From Lithobates sylvaticus (lineage: Eukaryota > Chordata > Amphibia > Anura > Ranidae): DNA of 64,000 nt. Both the position numbers and the translations under genes were made by a program. The notes beneath the pieces are model-generated. The model made no database searches. It saw only the letters and a list, made by a program, of their open reading frames with translations, and had not been told where the DNA came from. Position 1 is the stretch's first letter. Every line of letters starts with the position of its first letter. Where the stretch lies: positions 127,931,150 to 127,995,149 of the forward strand of contig CM053026.1 of the NCBI GenBank assembly GCA_028564925.1, given 5' to 3'. Shown here one piece after another: positions 1 through 11,325 of this stretch.

Positions 1-2210
1 AGAGCAAAAGAACAGAGCCGGATCCATATGCCCGGAGCCGGGAAACGCCCGCCGACCACCGAGGACCGGAGGGGGCACGAAATTACCCACTATTTTCTGC
101 GGCAGCACCCGGTCTCCTCGCCGGCCGCCCGATCCAAGATGGCGCCGCCACGAGTTCCGGCGGCGAGCGCCGCTACAACCAGCAAGAAGGGAACGCAGGC
201 GGGGGCCGCTGCAATGGAGGAGGACTTCCCCCCACTCATGCCTACAGCAACAAGTAAGAAGGGAGCGCAGGTGGGGGCCACAGCACCGGAGGAGGGCTTC
301 CCTCCACTCTTACACACAGCCCCATGTATGAGGGGCACACAGGCAGGAACCGCAATAGTGGAGGATGACTCCCTCCCCCCCATGCACTCACAGATACAGT
401 CCCCTGCCTTACCTGTCACTGAATCACAGCTGCACACTGCCAGTTCAGGGGGTATGAGTGGCCTGACAGAGGGATCCCTTAGAGACATGGTCTCTGGTCT
501 GCCCACCAAACAGGACCTTAATGCCATGGCAGCCTCAATAGTGAATGCCCTCACCAGGGAGCTACATGACCTGAAGCAGCAAGTTGACACAGTGGAGGAA
601 AGGGTGACCGTGCTGGAATCCACCAACGACACCACTGACGCCCGTTTAACCTCCCTAGAGACGGAACACAGGTCCTTCCGCCGTCATCTTGTTGATGTGC
701 ACCTGCGATTAGATGACAGCGAGAATAGGAGCAGGCGAAACAACTTGCGCCTCCGAGGCATCCCAGAGGCCACCATGGGTCAAGATCTCCGTGTCACCGT
801 TGTAGCTATCCTGAACCAAGTCCTGGGTAAGTCACCCACGGCAGAACTGGAACTGGACAGAGTCCACCGCATACCAGGTCCTAGGGCCCCACCTTCAACG
901 TCACGGTCCCCCGCTGCTGCGGATCCCCCGCGTGATGTTCTATGCCGGGTGCACTTCTTTACCATTAAGGAAGAGATCATACGTCTGGCATGGGATAAGG
1001 GCCCAATTGACTTTGACGGGGCCCCTATACGGATTTTTCCGGATGTTTCCAGGCAAACCCGTGTTATGCGGGGTCTGCTACGACCATTGCTGGAGGTGGT
1101 GAGGGAGGCTGAAGCTACATACCGCTGGGGCCACCCCTTTCACCTGATCGTCCGAAAACACGGATCAGAATTCCATCTTCGCGCGCCTGACCAACTCCCC
1201 GATTTATTCAGCTTCATCGCCAAGCCAGCTGTCAGTGTCCCCAACTGGTTCGACTACCTGCTCACGCAAGAAACGCCGGGTTCACCACCGCCCAGACAGC
1301 AACGGGTCAGGCGATCGCGCTCACGGGCACCGCATCGTGAGGCTCCCAGGTCGCACCCGGCGTCCCCCGAGGCTTGACCGCACCACCTACCCCACAGACT
1401 GGTAAGACTTTGCATTTTCCCCTCGTGGGGCTCCACTCAGAACAGGCCTGTCTCCTATCAAGACCCTGGCTAGTGATTTAAGAGGTTCCTGCAGACTCTT
1501 CTCTTTCCCCTTTTTTTTTTTTTTCTCACTCCCCCCCGGTTGAGTTGACTGTCCCCATATGCCTCTAACAGAAACAAAACCTGTTATCCAATACGGTCCT
1601 TTGCTGGGGGGGGGGTGGTTTAATTTCATCTTGCATATGTGTTTTCCGTGCACTGCTTGTCTGTTTGATGTTTTGCAGGTTACAGCTATGGGCCGCAACT
1701 TGGGCTGGCCTTTGGGGTCGGGCCCGCCCCCCCTCACTTAGGTGTGTGGCGAGGAGGCTAGCTCCACGGCTTGGGATGTGACGGCGGGCCACACCCCCCG
1801 GGCCGGGCCTTGAGTTCTGGGCCGGGGGGGGTGGCGGTGCCAGTCGGCCCCTCGGGGGGACTTGTTTTTGCGGGTCCCGTTTGGGGGTTCGCTGGGCTCC
1901 GCCTCCCCCCCACGAGTGGCGGGCACTGGGTACTGACCCTCTTGAGTCAAGGAAATAGTGGGGCCTGTCCTTTAGAAAGGCCCCTCTCAGGTGGCATAAC
2001 TGTAACTAGAGTGTTTTTAATCTGAACTGTGCCCCTCTGACCATATCTCTTTCATAAACACAGCTAGGGTCTGAATACATGTGGGGGCCGCGCCCCGGGC
2101 CGGGCACCCGGGGGGAGGGGGGGGGGATTATGTACCTGCCCCACTGGCGGATGCACGTTCTGTAAGCAGAGTTTTCTCCGGTGCATAGACAGTGGGCAGC
2201 CACAGATACC
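1..2210 (+). mobile_element. L1-clade LINE, ORF1 and inter-ORF region only
   Basis: The left edge of the window cuts into a LINE whose ORF1 fills 28-1377. The 830 bp after ORF1 contain a pyrimidine tract (1500-1525), a G run near 1608 and GC-rich stretches at 1690-1910 and 2085-2127, as expected for an L1 inter-ORF spacer. No ORF2 endonuclease or reverse transcriptase motif follows in any frame, so the element is interrupted or internally deleted before ORF2. The right boundary near 2210 is set by the change to AT-rich sequence before the MITE at 2244 and is approximate. No target duplication can be tested because the 5' end lies outside the window. Confidence 0.7.
28..1377 (+). CDS. L1-type LINE ORF1 protein (RNA-binding chaperone), 449 aa
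   Basis: ORF1 proteins of L1 elements trimerise, coat the element RNA and act as nucleic acid chaperones in the cytoplasmic particle. The start is an ATG at 28. Residues about 15-30 hold a short hydrophobic motif (ITHYFLRQ). Residues 52-123 are three tandem 24-residue repeats, each ending in an acidic stretch followed by F/L-P-P. Residues about 160-232 are a heptad-rich coiled coil. The conserved block ENRSRRNNLRLRGIPE at 232-247 opens the RRM-like domain, and the C-terminal domain follows (RWGHPF near 366-371). The tail after 415 is basic. The frame is open throughout with no visible damage. Family assignment is secure; whether it is expressed cannot be seen. Confidence 0.88.
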   Translation: MPGAGKRPPTTEDRRGHEITHYFLRQHPVSSPAARSKMAPPRVPAASAATTSKKGTQAGAAAMEEDFPPLMPTATSKKGAQVGATAPEEGFPPLLHTAPCMRGTQAGTAIVEDDSLPPMHSQIQSPALPVTESQLHTASSGGMSGLTEGSLRDMVSGLPTKQDLNAMAASIVNALTRELHDLKQQVDTVEERVTVLESTNDTTDARLTSLETEHRSFRRHLVDVHLRLDDSENRSRRNNLRLRGIPEATMGQDLRVTVVAILNQVLGKSPTAELELDRVHRIPGPRAPPSTSRSPAAADPPRDVLCRVHFFTIKEEIIRLAWDKGPIDFDGAPIRIFPDVSRQTRVMRGLLRPLLEVVREAEATYRWGHPFHLIVRKHGSEFHLRAPDQLPDLFSFIAKPAVSVPNWFDYLLTQETPGSPPPRQQRVRRSRSRAPHREAPRSHPASPEA

Positions 2211-2243
2211 AGATTTCCGTTTCCATTAAATTAAATAAAGGAG

Positions 2244-2370
2244 TTAATCCTAAACACACATTAATTACACAGGTTCTGTGGCTGATTAGGTGGTAATTAA
2301 ACTTACTTGGGGCCTTATCTGAATTAAATTAGCCTCAGAACCTGTGTAATTCATGTATGTTTGGGTTTAA
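2244..2370. repeat. Short palindromic MITE flanked by TTAA
   Basis: The two ends are imperfect inverted repeats of about 35 bp sharing the core ATTACACAGGTTCTG. Both flanks are TTAA (2244-2247 and 2367-2370), the target duplication used by piggyBac and Kolobok transposons. There is no coding capacity. Superfamily is inferred from the TTAA alone. Confidence 0.7.
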
Positions 2371-3942
2371 AGGGATGAGGTGGCAACCCTAGTCGGATTC
2401 CTGGTGGGATCAGGCACACCCAAGCCCATTTCTAATAGCAATATATGTATTCCAAACACCATCCCCCAGGCAGATTCCCATCAAACTCCTGATGAAGATG
2501 TTTGAATCATTCGAAACGCACTGAGCTAACATGTGGATGTTGAATTGAAATAAGATTTGTGAACTTTACTTTGCAAACACTGGATATGGTGCTATTTACA
2601 ATGTTAATATTTATATAATACACTTTATGATTTTATGAATTTACTTTGTGGCACCAAAAATTTACTTTGTGGCATGTCCAGAAAAATCCATTGCTACAAG
2701 AATTTCTCTGTTCTTTCGCCATTATCTTGTAGATTGCTAGTAGTTTCAAAATGTGAAGGTAACTTTTGTTTTTTTGTTTTTTTAACAAGAAAGGTAACTT
2801 TTGTTTTTAATCTTTTTCATCAAAAGTTTACTTATGTTTATTTAACCTTTAAACATGATGGCACCCAAGTCAGTGCTTATATTTCCATATTTCTGAATAC
2901 ACGTAACAGGAATGTTGCCTATGTTTGTATGACTATTGGGCTACTCCTAACCTGTACAGACACTCCTAGGTCGATCGATCTTGGCTGATTAAATCAAATG
3001 TCCAGAATGGATGTATTTGCTGATTGCCGTTTTTTCCAAAGATTAAATCGGCATTGGAATTGTCTGCACCAGTCATGCATGCCTGGACAGCATATTCATA
3101 ATGTGGCAGTGAAGTCTAATTCTTTCTTACCTCTGTGAATACATTTAGTCCACACCCTGTTCAGAGAAAGTTTTAGAAATGACTGTTTTCAGCACTTTAG
3201 TGCAGTTCAAATGGATCCATTTATTTGCAGAAATATACATTAACTCAGCCTGAGTAAAGTCCAATGTAAATAATCTTATCTAAATGATGTATACATGAAA
3301 TCATCAAAGCAATATTCCAGCAGATGGAAAGGACATGATCCAGGAAACTCTCATTTGTATCAGCTGAACTCATTGCTTTTAAATTATGATTCACATTGCT
3401 TTAAGCAACAGCTGTAGCCAGAGCAACACCACTCACCAGAGTTCGCTTCCGTGCACACTGAACTGTCTGTCATGAAAGTGCAGCACAGAAATGTGATGGA
3501 GGCCATTGGATTCTCCAAGATTGTGTGACTAAGCCTGAATATATTGATGTAATCTCCATCTCGCTCTGTTCACTTATTTATATTTTACTTCGGAAAAGAT
3601 ATTCCAAGTTAGAGTAGTGCTATCTGTTCTCATTTCGTGATAGTAGAATTTCCATTATACGAAGAGGATATGAATATTTATATGAATATTTTGGAAGGTT
3701 ACAGAACGTTTACTGAAAACTGACCGTGTCCATAGTATATTACATACAGTACATACACAATACACTTAGATACATAATAAACAGAAGTCTGTGTGCAATG
3801 TTACTACACTGCTAACATGTATTATATTAAACATGAACAAGCATATTTACTTATTGAATCCAAAGGGCTGACAGTGAAATTCATACATACATACATACAG
3901 TACATCGCAGGTAAAATTAACAACACACAGGGACTGAACTGA
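2371..3942. other. AT-rich interval without a recognisable gene
   Basis: Only short chance ORFs are present; the 117-codon one at 2635 has no protein-like composition. The interval includes a hammerhead-like motif at 2489-2517 and a small CATA microsatellite near 3886-3900. The rest is unclassified and may be single-copy. Confidence 0.4.
2489..2517 (+). ncRNA. Hammerhead-ribozyme-like core, possible Penelope terminal repeat remnant
   Basis: CTGATGA is followed by a potential four-pair stem (GATG with CATT, loop of seven) and then CGAAAC, the order of the conserved hammerhead core. Penelope-like elements are known to carry small hammerheads in their terminal repeats. Helices I and III are not convincing here, so this is at best a decayed copy. 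Confidence 0.25.
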
Positions 3943-4102
3943 AGAGTGTAAAATCTGGTGACGCTATGCATAGTAGCCAATCAGCTTCCATTTTTTTTTT
4001 TTTTGTCAAAGCTTAATTGAACAAGCTGAAGTTAGAAGCTGATTGGCTATCATGCACAGCTGCACTAGATGTTGCACTCTCCAGTTTTAGTAAATCAACT
4101 CC
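3943..4102. repeat. Palindromic MITE, copy A
   Basis: The arms are inverted: the left arm reads AATCTGGTGACGCTATGCAT then GCCAATCAGCTTCC, and the right arm reads GAAGCTGATTGGCTATCATG then GCTGCACTAGATGTTGCACT. A T-rich centre separates them. The right end GTAAATCAACTCC matches the end of the neighbouring copy at 4158-4470. Confidence 0.65.
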
Positions 4103-4157
4103 ACAGTCAGCGTGGATGGTACATAATGTAGATCTTAACCCTAAATGGATGGAATTT

Positions 4158-4470
4158 GGGGTTGATTTACAAAAGAGTGCAAAATCTGGTGCAGCTCTGC
4201 ATAGAGGCCAATCATCTTCCGGGGCTTAAGGCTGGATTCACACCTATGCATTTTTAGTGCTTTTTGCATTTTGCAGATTTGCACTACAGAATGTGTTCCA
4301 TAGGAAACAATGTTAAATGGACTGTAGTGCAAATCTGCAAAATGCAAAAAGCACTAAAACTGCATAGGTGTGAATCAGGCCTAATTGAACAAGCTGAAGT
4401 TAGAGGCTAATTGTCTCCCATGCATAGCTTCACCAGATTTTGCACGCTGCAGTTCTAGTAAATCAACCTC
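4158..4470. repeat. Palindromic MITE, copy B, interrupted
   Basis: This is the same family as the copy at 3943-4102, complete with both ends (GGTTGATTTAC and GTAAATCAACC). It is interrupted in the middle by a different palindromic MITE at 4226-4384. The two copies lie 55 bp apart in the same arrangement. Confidence 0.7.
4226..4384. repeat. Near-perfect palindromic MITE nested in another MITE
   Basis: The arms are inverted repeats of about 60 bp (GGATTCACACCTATGCA against TGCATAGGTGTGAATC, then TTTTGCATTTTGCAGATTTG against its complement). The left flank is TTAA (4226-4229) and the right flank CTAA (4381-4384), consistent with a TTAA duplication that has lost one base. The low arm divergence suggests it is younger than the surrounding MITE. 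Confidence 0.75.
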
Positions 4471-4813
4471 TGTGTGTCATAAACATCTGACATACTATTT
4501 CTCTTCCCTCTTTTTTTCTTTAAATAAAATAAAATTTTCATCTCTTATTAACTCTTCTTGCTGTCATCTTGTTGTTGACCTCATTCAGCATCTTGGCAGC
4601 AACATTTTCTCTATATGCATGCAGACATATAGACACTTGTATAGGTATTTGCAGTCTCCACTGGAAGTAAATGTGACAGGGTGACCATATAGAACAGCAA
4701 TTGGAAAACAAATACAGAGCATTGTCACCATATAACAAGAAGTGCCTAAACAAGGACCTTCATTGCAGGATTGCCAGATATTATTTTAAAGAAAGCTGTA
4801 GATTTAAAAACGA

Positions 4814-5186
4814 TTAAGGCTATGTTCACACTTAAGAATAGCACATTTATGTGGTTTTAAATACTTTCTTGTGCTTTTTTTGCATGTTTTAAGAGTGATG
4901 TGCTGCACATGAGCTTCTTTGGAACAGGATTATGCCCCATTTTTGCACCCAGAGACTTATTATAGGAGTGCTGAAAAACATTCATGACATTATTTTTCCA
5001 GATGCTGCCATTGTCTGTGGGGCCAAAAACACACAAATCTGCCTGAAAAGAAGCTTCTGTACTTTTTTCAAGTAACAGGTGCTTTAGTGTGGGTGTCATT
5101 TATTAAAAAAATTGCATTTTTAATGGTGACCATTTTGTAGCTTTGACCTTCGAGCTACAAAATGCTTAGGTGTGAATGGGGCTTAA
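4814..5186. repeat. TTAA-flanked MITE
   Basis: TTAA at 4814-4817 and 5183-5186 bound the element. The ends are inverted: GGCTATGTTCACACTTAAG on the left, and CTTAGGTGTGAATGGGGC on the right. The termini resemble the MITE at 4226-4384. No coding capacity is seen. Confidence 0.65.
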
Positions 5187-6516
5187 AAACAATTTTTGAA
5201 ATTAAATTACTGGTAACATGGTAAAAAATTGTATGAGATTTTGGTGGATGTTTTTTTTTTTTGTACTTTAGAGCACTTGTTAAGACATCCTGGATGCTGG
5301 CATTCGGCCACACTGTGAGTTGCTCTTTAGGGATGGGCCCGGTGTTCGGTTCGAACCCACGTTCGAATCGAACATCTGGCGTTTGCCCGTTTGGCGAGCC
5401 CAGAACTATTTGGGCCGCTCGCATCAAATTCGTGTGGTCGAGCAGCCCACAATGCACTGCGCCAGTCGCAGTGCATTGCTGGCTGATGATTGGCCAAGCA
5501 TGCACTGTGACCCGCATGCTTGGCCAATCATAGAGCCAGCTGTGAGGAGAGCAATAATTGGCCACAGGCAGGATGCCTGTGGCCAATAATAGCTCAGTGG
5601 GTTTAGTACACGCCCCACATTATAAAAGGCGGCCTCGTATATTGTGTTCAGGCGTGTCAGTGTGCTGACTGCTACATTATCTGCTGTGATTCTGGGGATT
5701 AGTGTGTGCGTGCTGTTAGTACAGCATTGCAGTATCACATCTGGGTGGTGTCTATAGTATGCCTGTGAAGGGGCGCATGTTTCCCGTGCTTAGAACTGTC
5801 CCTGCACAAAGTGTCATTTTTGCAGGAAAAAAAGCTATTTAAAATCACTTGCGGCTATAATGAATTGACGGCTCCCGTAACACAGAGAACAGTCATTCAT
5901 TGAAAGTCATTGATAAAAAAAAGTAATTGATAAAAAAAATAAAATAAAAACGTGGGGGTCCCCCCAAATTCAATAACCAGGCCCTTCAGGTCTGCTATGG
6001 ATATTAAGGGGAACCCCGGCCAAAAAAAAAATGGCGTGGGGTCCCCCTCAAAATCCATACCAGACCCTTATCCGAGCATGCAACCTGGCAGGACGCAGGA
6101 AAAGAGGGGGGACGAGAGCGGCCCCCCTCCCTCCTGAACCGTACCAGGCCACATGCCCTCAACATTGGGAGGGTGCTTTGGGGTCCCCCCCAAAGCACCT
6201 TGTCCCCATGTTGATGAGGACAAGGGCCTTGTTCCCACAACCCTGGCCGGTGGTTGTGGGGGTCTGCGGGCGGGGGGCTTATCGGAATCTGGAAGCCCCC
6301 TTTAACAAGGGGACCCCCAGATCCCGCCCCCCCATGTGAAATGGTAAGGGGGTACTTACTATTTCACCAAAAAAGTGTCAAAAATTGTAAAAATGACAGG
6401 AGACGGTCTTTGACAATTCCTTTATTAAAATCTTCTTTCTTCTGGTCTTCCTTTCTTCATCCTTCGGTTTCTTCATCTTCTCCTTCGGGCATCTTCTTCC
6501 ATCTTCTTCTTCCTCC

Positions 6517-8469
6517 TGTTGTGAATTTATGAAGAAATATATCTAATATTCGCTGGCAGAGATGGGAGATTCAGTAGGCCTAACAAAAAAAAAATAGAAA
6601 TGAACTTTTGCTCTTGAGCAGCAGATGAACTGGTTGCCTATTTTACAAGTCTCAAATATATAAAGTTTACAAGCCTGTATGTAGACAGAAACTGCAGGAC
6701 AATAAGGCCTCATTTCGAAAACAAAGGAAATAAGTTCCTATATGTGTGAGAGTAAATACAACTACAGGTCCCTTGATTCAAGGGAAGGTCGAGCAAATAA
6801 ACTGATTGTCTCAATATGGGCTCAGAAAGTGAGAGATCAATAAAACCAAGAAGTCGCTATTGTCCTCACTTCTCATAAAACAATGACTAGGATAGAATGT
6901 GATGGCTTCTTTCAACAGGACAAATAATGAGAATAAACATGAGATTGTTCACCCGAATATTTAAAGTTCATTTGAGACATTGTAAGGAAAAAGACTTGAA
7001 ATATGTGCAGTCAGAGATATTTTAAAAATACTTATACGGTTGATATAAATCATTCAAACTCTATGTGATATGTGTAGGTCACAAAAGAAAATATAATTTT
7101 AGTATCCGATGAATTGATGAAATCGGTTATAAAGAAAACAAAATAAATGGTGATTATTAATAGAATTGTTTTAGGAACAAATTAGTATTAAGACAAATAT
7201 ATGATTATGATATGAATGTATTAGAATTTAACTATGCTTAGATAAAGGAATATTGATTGGGTACCCAAATTATACAGATATCCAGATAGATAATAACGGT
7301 ATGTGATTTTGATTAATATATATATATATATAACTTGTGTCCTTTTTAAATGGACTAAATGTTTACAGATATACAATGATATGCATATATATCACCATTT
7401 TATGCAAGTGATTGATCAATAATTATGCTAAGCGTATTTGATAGTATGGGGTTAGTAGAATTCCCAAATATTAAAGATATAGATATTTCCACTAAAGTAT
7501 AATATACAGTATAAAACAAAATATATTAATGTTACAGAGCAGCCCCAAAACACATGTGGGACACCTGGTGGTTGAAGGTGCAATTACATTAAAAACATTT
7601 AGGCCAATAGGAAAGAGACACATACCTTTTGGGCTGAACATATTACAAGTTTTATAATCTTATTGTGTGAGAGGGTATTTAAGAAGCAAGAGAGATAGTC
7701 AAAGGGAGACAGCTCAGGGGAACCTGAGAGCTCAGGGACCCACCCTGGGGAAGGGACACTTGGAGAGAAACATCTTCCCAGATAGACTGACAGCCATGCC
7801 TGGAAATATACTTTAACCTCCAAGGAGATTCCTGAACCCGGTAGCCATCTTAAGTCCAGACTAATAGCCATTTTGGAATGGGTAAATATAACATGTTGAT
7901 TTTATCTGGTATGTTCTCTTAACCATTGATGTATTGAATAGTCTAGTATTGATAATCATTCTCCAGAATCAATAATCGCCTTTTTATAGATTTTTCTCTA
8001 ATATTCAATTTTTTCATTATATATTATTTTTGCATAGTTACCAAATTTTATTGACAAACAAATGTCTAAATTATTTTCGCATTGTTCAACGTTACTTACC
8101 TGCAGTATAGTAACGGCTGGGTGTGTGTAAAATACAGACATTCTGTTAAATTGTCAAGTATAAGGTTATTGATTCTACTGAAGAAGTTATCATGGTGATA
8201 TTGTGTCCAAGGTACTATTACGCCCATTTTGAGGGTATTTCCATTAATTGTCAAATGTTCAAATAATGCAATCTGTGTTTTAATTTCATGTAAATATTTG
8301 TTTTCTGTCAACCAATAAATGTGACTATTAAGTATGATCACTCGTCTCCGTGAACAAGTTTCGCATATATAGACTGTGTCATATAGATTGATTTTGTATC
8401 TTAAAAATATCTTCGTTAAAAATTACTTAATAAAAATGTGCGGGAAACTTTCCTTAAAAAAGCACAACA
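6517..8469 (+). mobile_element. Solo LTR (fossil of an endogenous retrovirus or LTR retrotransposon), 1953 bp
   Basis: The ends are TGTTGTG and CACAACA, a TG...CA pair with a 7 bp inverted match. They are flanked by a 4 bp duplication CTCC (6513-6516 and 8470-8473). The opposite arm of the host foldback element preserves the empty site as a single CTCC, which fixes both boundaries exactly. A TATA-like site (TATTTAAG near 7674) followed by AATAAA at 8314 and 8429 suggests plus-strand orientation. No internal coding region remains, so this is the product of LTR-LTR recombination. The long LTR and 4 bp duplication fit a retrovirus-like element; the family cannot be named from the LTR alone. Confidence 0.8.
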
Positions 8470-8500
8470 CTCCGATCCGCTTCTTCTTGCTATGGTCTTC

Positions 8501-8743
8501 TCGTCCGGCATCTTCTTCCATGGCTTCGGTGCCTCTTCTGGGCCGCTCCGCGCAATGGGAGGCTCCCGCTGTGTGAGGCTTCTCTCCGGCATCTTCTTCC
8601 ACGGCGTCAGTCTCTTTTTGGGCCGATCCGCGCAATGGGAGGCTCCCGCTGTGTGAGGCTTCTCGTCCGGCATCTTCTTCCATGGCGTCGGCGTCTCTTC
8701 TGGGCCACTCCGCGCAATGGGAGGCTCCCGCTGTGTGAGGCTT
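8501..8743. repeat. Three tandem 81 bp units in the left arm of the foldback element
   Basis: Units begin near 8501, 8582 and 8663, each reading CCGGCATCTTCTTCCA, then GCCTCTTCTGGGCC or a variant, then GGGAGGCTCCCGCTGTGTG. The right arm (8880-8960) has one unit, so the left arm expanded after the arms were formed. Confidence 0.8.
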
Positions 8744-10254
8744 CGCTGCGTCTGACAGGTCTTTTATAACGTCATGGGGAAAGCCATAGGGAATTCCCCA
8801 TGACGTCCCCTTGCGTCAGAGGGGGCGGGGTTACCAGGTGGCCCCACCCTCCATTATAAAAGACCTGTCAGACGCAGCCAAGCCTCACACAGCGGGAGCC
8901 TCCCATTGCGCAGAGCGGCCCAGAAGAGACGCCAACACCATGGAAGAAGATGCCGGACGAGAAGACCAGAGCAAGAAGAAGCGGATCGGAGGAAGAAGAT
9001 GACGGAAGAAGAAGATGGAAGAAGATGCCGGAAGGAGAAGATGAAGAAACCGAAGGATGAAGAAAGGAAGAAGGAAGACCAGAAGAAAGAAGATTTTAAT
9101 ATAGGAATTGTCAAAGACCGTCTCCTGTCATTTTTACCATTTTTGACACTTTTTTGGTGAAATGGTAGGGGTACTTTTGTACCCCCTTACCATTTACACA
9201 GGGGGGGCGGGATCCAGATTCTGATAAGCCCCCCGCCCGCAGACCCCCACAACCAATGGCCAGGGTTGTGGGGAAGAGGCCCTTGTACTCATCAACATGG
9301 GGACAAGGTGCTTTGGGGGGGACCCCAAAGCACCCTCCCAATGTTGAGGGCATGTGGCCTGGTACGGTTCAGGAGGGGGGGGCGCTCTCGTCCCCCCCTC
9401 TTTTCTTGCGGCCTGCCAGGTTGCGTGCTCAGATAAGGGTCTGGTATGGATTTTGAGGGGGACCACACGCCATTTTTTTTTTTTTTGGCCGGGGTTCCCC
9501 TTAAAATCCACCCCAGACCTCAAGGGTCTGGTATGGATTTTGAGGGGGACCCCACGGCATTTTTTTTTTTTTTGGCCAGGGTTCCCCTCAATATCCATAG
9601 CAGACCTGAAGGGCCTGGTTATTGAATTTGGGGGACCCCCACGCTTTTTTTTATTTTTATCAATGACTCTCAATGAATGACTGTTCTCTGTGTTACGGGA
9701 GCCGTCAATTCATTAGCCGCGAGTGATTTTAAATAGCTTTTTTTCCTGCAAAAATTACACTTTGTGCAGGGACAGTTCTAAGCACAGGAAACATGCGCCC
9801 CTTCACAGGCATACTATAGACACCCCCCAGATGTGATACTGCAATGTTGTACTAACAGCACGCACACACTAATCCCCAGAATCACAGCAGATAATGTATC
9901 AGTCAGCACACTGACACGCCTGAACACAATATACGAGGCCGCCGGCGCGGCAGCCTTTTATAATGTGGGGCGTGTACTAAACCCACTGAGCTATAATTGG
10001 CCACAGGCATCCTGCCTGTGGCCAATTATTGCTCTCCTCGCCGCTGGCTCTATGATTGGCCAAGCATGCGGGTCATAGTGCATGCTTGGCCAATCATCAG
10101 CCAGCAATGCACTGCGACTGGCACAGTGCATTGCGGGCCACTCGCATCACACGAATTTGATGCGAGCGGCCCAAATAGTTCTGGGCTCGCCGAGCGGGCG
10201 AACGCCCGATGTTCGATTCGAACATGGGTTCGAATCGAACACCGGGCCCATCCC

Positions 10255-10484
10255 TAATCCTGACCTCCCTGGGGCCCTAAGCAAAATTATGCTAAGGGGC
10301 CCATTGGCTGACCCGTGATGCTGTGAGCTATGTAAACCATTTGCCATTGCCACACAGTAACACCTGACACTTCAGTGCTGCCAATACAATCCTCCCTCCT
10401 TTAAACAAAATAGTCAAATAATAAGTACAACAATATAGAACAGAATGAGGTTCAAACAAACAATATTTATTGAATAGAGTACAT
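10255..10484. other. Unclassified repeat flank
   Basis: A short palindrome (GGGGCCCTAAGC with GCTAAGGGGCCC) lies at 10271-10302. Nothing coding is seen. Confidence 0.3.
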
Positions 10485-10826
10485 CAGGGTCCATAGAGAG
10501 CCCCCCTTACATCAGTGTCCTCAGAGAGCCGCTCCTTACATTAGGGTCCCCAGAGAGCCCCTCCTTACATCAGGGTCCCCAGAGAACCTCTGCTTACACC
10601 AGGGTCCCCAGAGAGCCTTCCCTTACATCAGGGTCCCCAGAGAGTCTCCCCCTTACATCAGAGTCTGCACAGAGCCCCCCCCTTACATCAGAGTCTGCAC
10701 AAAGTCCTCCCCCCTTACATCAGAGTCTCCACAGAGCCCCCCCTTACAGAGTCTGCACAGAGCCCCCCTTACATCAGAGTCTGCACAGAGCCCCCCTTTA
10801 CATTAGAGTCTGCACAGAGCCCCCCT
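10485..10826. repeat. Minisatellite, unit about 28-30 bp
   Basis: About twelve degenerate units of the type CCTTACATCAGGGTCCCCAG, drifting rightwards to CATCAGAGTCTGCACAGAGC. Confidence 0.8.
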
Positions 10827-10914
10827 ATAGGACAATAGGACAGAGTGTCCCAGTCCTATTGTGACCATGCAATGCTAGTACTGTCTGTCTCCTATTGTGC
10901 CCACACTACCCAGT

Positions 10915-11325
10915 GACACTGACTTGCTCTCTTTCTGGTGGTGCGGTACAGCGTGGCTCTCTGGTGGTGCAGGTATAGCGTGACTCTCTCTCTGGTGGTG
11001 TGGTTACAGCGTGGCTCTCTCTCCTGATGGTGCGGGTAAAGTATGGCTCTCTCTCTGGTGGTGTGGGTACAGTGTGGCTCTCTCTCTGGTGGTGTGGGTA
11101 CAGTGTGACTCTGTCTGGTGGTGTGGGCACAGCGTGGCTCTCTCTGGTAGTGCGGTGCAGCGTGGCTATCTCTGGTAGTGCGTTGCAGCGTGGCTCTCTC
11201 TGGTAGTGCGGTGCAGCGTGGCTCTCTCTGGTAGTGCGGTGCAGCGTGGCTCTCTCTGGTAGTACGGTGCAGCGTGGCTCTCTCTGGTAGTGCCTTACAG
11301 CGTGACTTTCTCTGGTGGTGCTGGG
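10915..11325. repeat. Minisatellite, unit about 28 bp
   Basis: About fourteen units centred on GTGGCTCTCTCTGGTAGTGC; the left third uses a GGTGGTGTGGGTACA variant. ORFs across it only reflect the repeat. Confidence 0.8.

Larger units (their letters stand above)
5330..10254. mobile_element. Foldback DNA transposon with arms over 1.2 kb, non-autonomous
   Basis: The ends GGGATGGGCCCGGTGTTCG and its complement sit next to TA on both sides (5328-5329 and 10255-10256). The inverted arms run about 5330-6516 plus 8474-8765 on the left and 8870-10254 on the right, meeting at a short loop near 8780-8860. Shared landmarks are the TTCGAA-rich ends, a TTGGCCAA-type stretch near 5500 and 10060, GGGGACCCC blocks, a CTTCTTCC-rich inner zone and GACAGGTCTTTTATAA at the loop. 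The ORFs inside are short and follow the repeats, so it has no transposase. The left arm is split by a solo LTR at 6517-8469; without it the element would be 2.97 kb. TA duplication suggests a Tc1/mariner-type mover, but this is inference. Confidence 0.8.

Noticed and set aside
2635-2988. A 117-codon ORF in AT-rich sequence
   Set aside because: Composition is Phe/Leu/Lys-biased low complexity with no recognisable domain or signal of selection.
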